Assembly: GCF_000718095.1 (NCBI RefSeq)
Contig: NZ_JOEI01000019.1
Location: 124,001 to 188,000, forward strand
Direction of reading: 5' to 3'
DNA length: 64,000 nt
DNA from: Streptomyces scopuliridis RB72
GTDB taxonomy: Bacteria; Actinomycetota; Actinomycetes; Streptomycetales; Streptomycetaceae
In this document: piece by piece, positions 59,023 through 64,000 of the stretch
How positions within the stretch are numbered: the first letter of the stretch is position 1
Layout: the number at the start of each line of letters is the position of its first letter
The notes under the pieces: model-generated
What the model was told of the DNA's origin: nothing
The model's database searches: none
Seen by the model: the letters and a program-made list of their open reading frames with translations, nothing else
Program-made: the position numbers and the translations under genes

Positions 59023-59358
59023 TCACTCGCTGTCAGCGGCCTTGGGGGCGGCTTGCTGGACCACCTCGAAGGACCACAGAGTGGAGCCGGAAGCCGCGGG
59101 CTTCTGCTGAGGGGAGCCGTCTCCGCCGCGCTGGTGGGCCGCCTTCATCGGACCCTCCATCCATGCCTGGAAGTCGGCCTCGCTGCGCCAGCGCGTGTAG
59201 ACGAGGTACTGGTCGGTGCCCTCGACCGGGCGCAGCAGCTCGAACCACTCGAATCCGTCGGAGTTCTCCACCGACCCCGCGCGGGACGCGAAGCGCTTCT
59301 CCAGCACCTCACGCTGTTCCACCGGAACCTGCAGCACATTGATCTTGACGATGCTCAT
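59023..59358 (-). CDS. ABM-domain (heme-oxygenase-like) protein
   Basis: A 111-residue protein with one antibiotic biosynthesis monooxygenase (ABM) dimeric alpha-beta domain: SIVKINVLQVPVEQREVLEKRFASRAGSVE, then EWFELLRPVEGTDQYLVYTRWRSEADFQAWM. The ending suits the IsdG/MhuD-like heme-degrading group, but the catalytic Asn/Trp/His set cannot be confirmed by eye. The ATG at 59358 lies 30 bases from the multicopper oxidase remnant. Function unproven; heme breakdown or a monooxygenase role are options. Confidence 0.82.
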   Translation of the reverse strand: MSIVKINVLQVPVEQREVLEKRFASRAGSVENSDGFEWFELLRPVEGTDQYLVYTRWRSEADFQAWMEGPMKAAHQRGGDGSPQQKPAASGSTLWSFEVVQQAAPKAADSE

Positions 59359-59387
59359 GACTCCATCTTGCCTCAGCGCGTCGCGGG

Positions 59388-59459
59388 TCAGGCCCGGCAG
59401 GCCACGTTCGCCATCATCCCGGCCTCGCCGTGGTAGGCGTTGTGGCAGTGCGGCAACGA
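59388..59459 (-). pseudogene. Remnant of a multicopper oxidase C-terminus
   Basis: Read on the minus strand, this short stretch encodes LPHCHNAYHGEAGMMANVACRA and a stop. H-C-H-x-x-x-H-x-E-x-G-M is the type 1/type 3 copper signature that closes multicopper oxidases. No start or body precedes it: the next 60 bases run straight into the DUF4396 gene. It is therefore the last about 24 codons of a deleted oxidase that normally accompanies DUF4396 genes. Confidence 0.72.
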
Positions 59460-59519
59460 ACCCTTCGACATGCGTCGCACCCGCCCTCCCCGCTCAACGT
59501 CCCGGTGGCTCAGGCGAGT

Positions 59520-60008
59520 TCAGTGGTAGGCGTGGACGACGGCGTGACCCTTGCCGCGGCCGATCAGCCACTTGTTCACCGGCGTGGTGACCACAAACGC
59601 GACGGCGAAGCCCCCCAGGAGCGCGGACCAGAAGAGGGCGTCGGACAGATGCGCGTCCATCGCCCCGGGGACGGCCGCGATGATGCCGTTGTCGACCAGC
59701 TCCATCACGGCGATGGACACGGTGTCGGCGGCCAGCGCGACCTTGACCGCGGCCTTCCACCCGAGCCCGGCCCGGCGCACGGCGAACAGTGTGAAGGAAT
59801 ATCCGAAGACGAACGCCAGCCCGATCGCGAGCACCATCGTCGACACGTTCCCCCACATCAGGGCCGTACCGATGACCATGCCGAGGATCTCACCAATGGC
59901 ACACCCGGTCAGGCAGTGCAGCGTCGCCTTCGCGGCACCGCTCCACGTCGTGGTGGTGTGCGCGGCGTGCTCGTGCGTGGTGTGCGCGTGATGCGCGGAG
60001 TGCTCCAT
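59520..60008 (-). CDS. DUF4396-type copper-linked membrane protein
   Basis: A 162-residue membrane protein. The N-terminus is His-rich (EHSAHHAHTTHEHAAHTTTTW), a likely metal-binding tail. Helices follow: LHCLTGCAIGEILGMVIGTALMW, STMVLAIGLAFVFGYSFTLFAV, VKVALAADTVSIAVMELVDNGIIAAVPG and DALFWSALLGGFAVAFVVTTPVN, matching DUF4396. A perfect CsoR-type box lies 60 bases upstream and the gene borders a multicopper oxidase remnant, both indicating copper stress. Transport or chaperone activity is inferred. ATG 60008 behind GGGGAGACAGG. Confidence 0.87.
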   Translation of the reverse strand: MEHSAHHAHTTHEHAAHTTTTWSGAAKATLHCLTGCAIGEILGMVIGTALMWGNVSTMVLAIGLAFVFGYSFTLFAVRRAGLGWKAAVKVALAADTVSIAVMELVDNGIIAAVPGAMDAHLSDALFWSALLGGFAVAFVVTTPVNKWLIGRGKGHAVVHAYH

Positions 60009-60067
60009 GACCTGTCTCCCCTGTGCGGCATGCCGGGTCTGCCGGTCTCCCGGGCACGGCTGTCACT

Positions 60068-60084
60068 ATACCCCTATGGGGTAT
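60068..60084. promoter_or_regulatory. CsoR-type copper operator
   Basis: ATACCCCTATGGGGTAT is a perfect 17-base dyad of the TACCCC-N3-GGGGTA kind bound by copper sensor CsoR in Streptomyces. It lies 60-76 bases before the DUF4396 start, over the expected promoter. Confidence 0.82.
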
Positions 60085-60182
60085 GCACCTCCAAGAGGTG
60101 AGGACCTGGCGATGAGGGGTGAGGGACATCTCGAAAGGGTGACTGTGCGCACCCAGGGCGGATTCCTATGGATCCCATACCA

Positions 60183-60212
60183 GAGGGGTACGGGCCCCTG
60201 CCCGTACCCCTC
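60183..60212. terminator. 12-bp hairpin after the NlpC/P60 gene
   Basis: GAGGGGTACGGG at 60183-60194 pairs exactly with CCCGTACCCCTC at 60201-60212. It lies 44 bases beyond the stop of the minus-strand NlpC/P60 gene. Confidence 0.7.
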
Positions 60213-60255
60213 CGCTACGGGACTCTGCCCGCCACAACTGCCGTGCTGCCGCTGT

Positions 60256-61296
60256 TCACCCGATGCGTACGCCCCACATGAACGGCATGCCGCTCCGCGC
60301 GATCGACTCGTAGCGCACTTGAGCGCCGGGCTTCGGGGAGTGGAGGATCTGCCCGTTTCCGGCATAGAACCCGACATGGCTCAGATCCGTGCGCATGATG
60401 ATGAGGTCACCGGGCTTGAGCGCGCTCAGGGAATTGATCCGGGTACCGGCGTTGGCCTGGGCCTGCGAGGTACGGGGTATGGTCACCCCCGCCTGATTGA
60501 ACGCCCAGGAGGTCAGCCCGCTGCAGTCGAAGGAATTCGGCCCCGACGCCCCCCACACATAGGGCAGGCCGACCCGGCTCTTGGCCGCGTTGAAGGCTTC
60601 GGCGGCCCGCTGGGAGGCGCTGGCCTCGTTTCCCAGGCTTACCCGGTCGCTGGAACGGTTCGCGCGTTCCTCCTCGGCGGCCCGTGAGGCCCGTTCTTTG
60701 GCGGTCATGGTGTTGAGGAGCCGTTGCGCCTCCGCGAGCTTGCCCTGGATCTCCTTCTTCCTGTCCCCGAGTTCCTTGCGGGTGTCCTTGAGATCCTTGA
60801 GCTTCTCCGCCGCCTGGCTGCGCTGCTGTTGAAGAGCGCGCTGCTGCGACTGGTACTGCTCGATCGCGGCGACCTGCCGGGCACTCAACTGATCAAGAGC
60901 GGAAGCCTTTTCAAGGTAACCGTCCGGATCAGAGGTCAGCAGGAGCTGAATCGACGGGTCCAGACCTCCGCCCCGGTACTGGGAGGCGGCTATCGAACCG
61001 AGCCGGTTGCGCAGTTCGTTGAGACCGTTCTGCTTACGGGCCGCGGTGTCCTGCAGCGCGTCCACCTGCTTCTGCAGTTCACCGGCCTTCTCCTTCGCCC
61101 CGTTGTACTTCTCGGTGGCCTGCGTGGCCTGCTCGTACAGGCGGTCGACCTTGGCCTGGACACCCTTCTTATTGGGGTCCGGCAGCGGGTCGGCCGAAGC
61201 CGGCTGCGCGGAGAGGGCGACGGCAGCCGCGGCTGTCGCGGTGAGCACGGACGCGTACGCCTGGTTGGACTGCTTAGGACGACGGTGGGACGCCAC
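60256..61296 (-). CDS. Secreted NlpC/P60 peptidoglycan endopeptidase
   Basis: A 346-residue cell-wall hydrolase. The signal peptide ends AQPASADP near residue 33. Residues about 45-215 are a long Gln/Lys/Ala-rich coiled coil (EQATQATEKYNGAKEKAGELQKQ and similar), then the NlpC/P60 domain: PYVWGASGPNSFDCSGLTSW with the nucleophilic Cys near 257, and DLSHVGFYAGNGQILH with His near 307. It cuts the D-Glu to diamino acid bond of stem peptides. GTG at 61296 after GAAGGAG. The BlaI-type gene behind it may regulate it. Confidence 0.93.
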   Translation of the reverse strand: MASHRRPKQSNQAYASVLTATAAAAVALSAQPASADPLPDPNKKGVQAKVDRLYEQATQATEKYNGAKEKAGELQKQVDALQDTAARKQNGLNELRNRLGSIAASQYRGGGLDPSIQLLLTSDPDGYLEKASALDQLSARQVAAIEQYQSQQRALQQQRSQAAEKLKDLKDTRKELGDRKKEIQGKLAEAQRLLNTMTAKERASRAAEEERANRSSDRVSLGNEASASQRAAEAFNAAKSRVGLPYVWGASGPNSFDCSGLTSWAFNQAGVTIPRTSQAQANAGTRINSLSALKPGDLIIMRTDLSHVGFYAGNGQILHSPKPGAQVRYESIARSGMPFMWGVRIG

Positions 61297-61444
61297 TGAG
61301 GCGGTCTCCTTCTTCCTCGGCCGCCTGCCGGGACAGCACCCTGCTACCTCGGCACCCGCCCCGACGCGTAAGTACGGCGACACCTCCGCCGTCACCCGGA
61401 CGGGTGATCGACCGCACGAAGGTACGGTCATGGATACTACAACG

Positions 61445-61457
61445 CTAAGTTACTTAG
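61445..61457. promoter_or_regulatory. BlaI-type operator candidate
   Basis: CTAAGTTACTTAG is a 13-base dyad (CTAAG/CTTAG arms) in an unusually AT-rich patch about 150 bases before the NlpC/P60 start and 37 bases after the BlaI-type stop. TACTAC lies 12 bases further away. Position and base composition fit a regulator site; the link to the BlaI protein is inferred. Confidence 0.4.
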
Positions 61458-61493
61458 TTCCAAGGGAGTTGGACTCGGAGCGCGGGGCCGCGT

Positions 61494-61862
61494 TCACTGC
61501 TTGGCCTGTCGTCCTACGTTCCGCAGAGCCTTGCGCAGGGCCGTGACCTCGTCCTCGGACATGTTCTCGACGAAGTGGACCAGCGCCGCCGGACGGTCCT
61601 TGCTGGCACCCAGACCGTCCTCCATCAGCGCGGCCGCATAAGCCTCACGGCTGCGCACCGTCGTGTACAACCATGCGCGGCCCTGCTTGTCGCGCAGCAG
61701 CCAGCCCTTGGAGTAGAGGATGTTGGTGACGGTCATCACCGTGGTGTACGCGACGGGGCGAACCCTGTTGATGTCGTCGACGACCTCACGCACCGTCGCC
61801 GGACGGTTCCATGTCCAGAAGCGGTCCATGATCTCCGCCTCAAGGTCCCCCAGCCGCCGCAT
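61494..61862 (-). CDS. BlaI/MecI-family repressor
   Basis: A 122-residue winged-helix repressor: RRLGDLEAEIMDRFWTWNRPATVREVVDDINRVRPVAYTTVMTVTNILYSKGWLLRDKQGRAWLY is the typical domain; the C-terminal helices (VHFVENMSEDEVTALRKALRNV) dimerise. No BlaR-type protease sensor gene is adjacent, as is usual in actinobacteria. The ATG at 61862 follows GAAAGGAAA; longer frames upstream add an unlikely extension. It may regulate the neighbouring wall hydrolase. Confidence 0.9.
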   Translation of the reverse strand: MRRLGDLEAEIMDRFWTWNRPATVREVVDDINRVRPVAYTTVMTVTNILYSKGWLLRDKQGRAWLYTTVRSREAYAAALMEDGLGASKDRPAALVHFVENMSEDEVTALRKALRNVGRQAKQ

Positions 61863-62141
61863 GCCCTTGGTTTCCTTTCGCCGTCGAGTACGCAAGACCA
61901 TAGTAGACGGGAGCCTGTCAGGCGTCCCCGCGGACATGGAGTACGCACGCGTCGGCGCCGGGTCCGTGCGGTCACGGCGAGGGGGTTGCGGGGGGGGCAT
62001 GCCCAACACGCGGACCCGACGTGTGCCCCCACTGGAGCGCAAGACATTCGTCATCGCCAAGGGCGACGGAATACCCGCCGGTTCGGTCCGGCGCGCCGGT
62101 CCTGCTCAAGCCGTATCGCTCCAAACTGCCGTGCGGCGGGA

Positions 62142-62714
62142 TCACTCACCCAGGCCGGCTGCCTTACGGGATCGTTCGTCCCAGACGGGCTCCACGGCGG
62201 CGAAGGTGGGGCCATGGCCCCGGCGGTAGACCATCAGGGTCCGCTCGAACGTGATGACGATGACGCCGGTCTGGTTGTAGCCGATCGTCCGAACGGTGAT
62301 GATCCCTGTTTCGGGGTGGCTCTTCGACTCCCGGGCCCCGAGGACCTCGGACTGGGAGTAGATGGTGTCGCCCTCGAACACGGGATTGGGCAGGCGTACG
62401 CGGTCCCAGCCGAGGTTGGCCATCACGTGCTGAGAAACGTCGGTCACGCTCTGTCCGGTGACCAGTGCCAGTGTGAAGGTGGAGTCCACGAGTGGTCTGC
62501 CCCAGTGTGTTCCGGCTGAGTAGTGCCGGTCGAAGTGCAAGGGGGCGGTGTTCTGCGTGAGAAGGGTCAGCCATGAGTTGTCGGTTTCGAGCACGGTGCG
62601 CCCCAGGGGGTGCCGGTAGACGTCCCCGACGGTGAAGTCCTCGAAGTACCGGCCGGTCCAGCCCGTCACGGGCTGCGGTGCGGATGTGTCCTCTGTGCGG
62701 CTCAGGGTGGTCAT
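62142..62714 (-). CDS. MaoC-type acyl-CoA hydratase
   Basis: A 190-residue hot-dog-fold protein. GRYFEDFTVGDVYRHPLGRTVLETDNSWLTLLTQNTAPLHFDRHY contains the MaoC hydratase motif with the catalytic Asp/His region (N-T-x-x-x-H-F-D), then PVFEGDTIYSQSEVL and a closing strand VIVITFERTLMVYRRG. It resembles the mesaconyl/itaconyl-CoA hydratase group. It lies downstream of a LysR gene on the same strand and next to a CaiB-type CoA transferase gene, suggesting activation and hydration of a branched unsaturated acid. The specific pathway is not proven. Confidence 0.85.
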   Translation of the reverse strand: MTTLSRTEDTSAPQPVTGWTGRYFEDFTVGDVYRHPLGRTVLETDNSWLTLLTQNTAPLHFDRHYSAGTHWGRPLVDSTFTLALVTGQSVTDVSQHVMANLGWDRVRLPNPVFEGDTIYSQSEVLGARESKSHPETGIITVRTIGYNQTGVIVITFERTLMVYRRGHGPTFAAVEPVWDERSRKAAGLGE

Positions 62715-62770
62715 GCGTTCATTGTTCGGAGTCCTGAAGACGTCTGTGAAATAGAAAGTTTTCACCGGCA

Positions 62771-63664
62771 CTATGCGTGCGGCGCATGGGAAGCGGAGCA
62801 GACGTAGTCGAGGAAGCGTTGGACCACGGGCGAGCGGACACCCGACACGGGAGTGATGACTCCTACTGTGCGTACGGCTTCCGCGTCGTCCAGGGCGACC
62901 GCGACGACAGGGCCCCGCCGGTCCACCGGGCCGCCCGTGGTGGGCGTGATGGCAACGCCCAGGCCCACCCCGACCAGCGAGCGCAGGGTGCTCAGTTCCG
63001 TGGTTTCCAGAGTGACACGCGGGGTGAAGCCGGCAGCCGCGCAGAGCCTGTCGGTGATCTGGCGCAGACCGAAGACCGGTTGCAGCGCGACGAAGGACTC
63101 TTCGGCCAGGTCGGCCGTCTTGACCCGCCGCCGCGCGGCCAGGCGGTGGCCGGCCGGAACGAGGACGCACAGCGGCTCCTCCCTCAGCGGTATCCATACG
63201 AGGTCGTCCCCGGCCGGCCGCGGACTGGTCAAACCCATGTCCAGACGCCCGCGCCGGACACCGTCCACCACCGAGTCGGCGGCATCGCCCCGCAATTCGA
63301 ACGTCGTCCGCGGGGCGACGGAGTGGTATCCGGAGAGCAGTTCGGGCACCAGCCAGGTCCCGTAGGAGTGCAGGAATCCGAGCGCCACGGTGCCCGCGTC
63401 CGGGTCGACCAGTGTGGCGATGCGCTGCTCCGCCGTCTCGATCTCAGCGATGGCACGCAAGGCGTGAGCGCGGAAGACCTCGCCGTACTTGTTCAGCCGC
63501 AACCTGTTCTGATGCCTGTCGAAAAGTGGCACGCCGACGCGGGCCTCCAGCCGCCTGATCGCCCGGGACAGTGTCGGCTGGGAAATGTTCATCCGCTCCG
63601 AGACCAGGGTGACGTGTTCGTACTCGGCCAGCGCCGTGAACCATTGCAGCTCCCTGATCTCCAT
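62771..63664 (-). CDS. LysR-family regulator
   Basis: A 297-residue LysR protein: [56 protein letters not shown] is the DNA-binding end. The effector domain (from about 90) has [23 protein letters not shown] and [17 protein letters not shown] at 63664. It lies between the MaoC gene (same strand) and the CoA transferase gene (divergent), so it probably activates both in response to the acid they break down. Confidence 0.92.
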   Translation of the reverse strand: MEIRELQWFTALAEYEHVTLVSERMNISQPTLSRAIRRLEARVGVPLFDRHQNRLRLNKYGEVFRAHALRAIAEIETAEQRIATLVDPDAGTVALGFLHSYGTWLVPELLSGYHSVAPRTTFELRGDAADSVVDGVRRGRLDMGLTSPRPAGDDLVWIPLREEPLCVLVPAGHRLAARRRVKTADLAEESFVALQPVFGLRQITDRLCAAAGFTPRVTLETTELSTLRSLVGVGLGVAITPTTGGPVDRRGPVVAVALDDAEAVRTVGVITPVSGVRSPVVQRFLDYVCSASHAPHA

Positions 63665-63776
63665 GCACGGACTATACGCCTGGCGCATGGACTGTGGAGA
63701 GTTTCGTCATTTCACAGCGGGCGCTCGTGGCCGGAAAGTGTCCTCACATCCATCAGGACTCCATGGGAGGGACCCC

Positions 63777-64000
63777 ATGTCCGAGCCGCATTCCCCCGAG
63801 GACGGCCTTGCGCCCGACGGCACGACCGGCCCGCTGGCCGGGCTGGTCGTCGTATCACTTGAGCAGGCCGTCGCCGCCCCGTTCGCGACACGGCAGCTCG
63901 CCGATCTGGGCGCGCGCGTCATCAAGATCGAACGACCGGGCAGTGGTGATCTGGCGCGCGGCTACGACCGTACCGTGCACGGCATGTCCAGCCATTTCGT
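63777..64000 (+). CDS. CaiB/BaiF-type CoA transferase, cut by window end
   Basis: The first about 74 residues of a family III CoA transferase: after a short acidic leader, [45 protein letters not shown] matches the N-terminal Rossmann-like segment. Family members move CoA between acids through an aspartyl anhydride; the catalytic Asp lies beyond the window. ATG at 63777 behind GGGAGG. It is divergent from LysR and adjacent to the MaoC hydratase. Confidence 0.9.
   Translation, partial: MSEPHSPEDGLAPDGTTGPLAGLVVVSLEQAVAAPFATRQLADLGARVIKIERPGSGDLARGYDRTVHGMSSHF

Noticed and set aside
61297..61440. c-di-AMP (ydaO) riboswitch ahead of the NlpC/P60 gene
   Set aside because: Such genes often have one in Streptomyces, and the leader is GC-rich with a GGCAGGCGG stretch, but the conserved GGGGGACCCA and GGGGTGAATC blocks are not visible.
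1..64000. CRISPR arrays, tRNA or rRNA genes, prophage or conjugative genes
   Set aside because: None seen: no regularly spaced repeats, no cloverleaf-like sequences recognised, no integrase or structural phage motifs.

Overview
The window is chromosomal DNA from a high-GC actinomycete, almost certainly a Streptomyces. Codon third positions are strongly GC-rich, GTG starts are frequent, and the gene families are typical of that genus: DUF6153 next to DUF305, LAxTG-anchored proteins, ROK-controlled sugar importers without their own ATPase, DUF2382 and DUF4396 proteins. I see no rRNA, tRNA, CRISPR array, transposase or prophage. All family names come from reading motifs in the sequence; no database search was run.

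Region by region. 1-10.4 kb: housekeeping and stress genes (ferritin-like protein, FUSC-type membrane protein, LAETG-anchored surface protein, PolX-like PHP phosphoesterase, HAD hydrolase, an ArsR-type repressor with its SRPBCC partner and a clear operator, NAD kinase, PRC-barrel/DUF2382 protein). 10.6-17 kb: metals. A Lipoprotein_15-type lipoprotein, a yybP-ykoY (Mn2+) riboswitch ahead of a TMEM165/GDT1-type transporter, and a divergent siderophore uptake locus (binding lipoprotein against two FecCD permeases) sharing an iron box, then DUF6153 and DUF305 proteins. 17-25 kb: acetyltransferases, a Tat-exported amidase, an SH3 protein, a secreted metallophosphoesterase with a lectin-like C-terminus, an Lrp regulator with a DDAH-type hydrolase, and a large membrane protein of unknown role.

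25.4-31 kb: a second metal region. A P1B-type ATPase carries a Gly-X-Thr insert, follows an ArsR/SmtB-type operator and overlaps a thioredoxin-like [2Fe-2S] gene. Next come a broken membrane-protein gene and a copper-type YcnI gene whose natural ATG is out of frame. A GH19 chitinase then has a DasR-type element and a good promoter. 31-37.5 kb: a COG4705 repeat membrane protein, a SUKH/leucine-rich-repeat protein, and redox genes each paired with a divergent regulator.

37.5-50 kb is a coherent glycan-utilisation island: GH36 alpha-galactosidase divergent from a ROK repressor, substrate-binding protein and two permeases, then secreted GH27 alpha-galactosidase, secreted GH95 fucosidase-family enzyme and a GDSL esterase. 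The likely job is to deacetylate and trim galactosylated/fucosylated plant oligosaccharides outside the cell, import the products using a shared ATPase encoded elsewhere, and finish degradation inside.

50-64 kb: an SRPBCC gene linked through a tiny repeat ORF to an FdhF/YdeP-type molybdopterin oxidoreductase; an arsenic operon (arsR-acr3 divergent from arsC) with three operator copies; a membrane one-component regulator with a ricin-like outer domain; LysR with a metallo-beta-lactamase-fold gene; a CsoR-box-controlled DUF4396 gene beside the last codons of a deleted multicopper oxidase; an NlpC/P60 hydrolase with a BlaI-type regulator; and the start of a LysR/MaoC/CaiB acyl-CoA cluster that runs off the end. 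Nothing here is convincingly a brand-new system. The most unusual items are the TGATG-linked repeat ORF, the two decayed copper loci, the Gly-X-Thr repeat inside a P-type ATPase, and the membrane regulator with its dyad.
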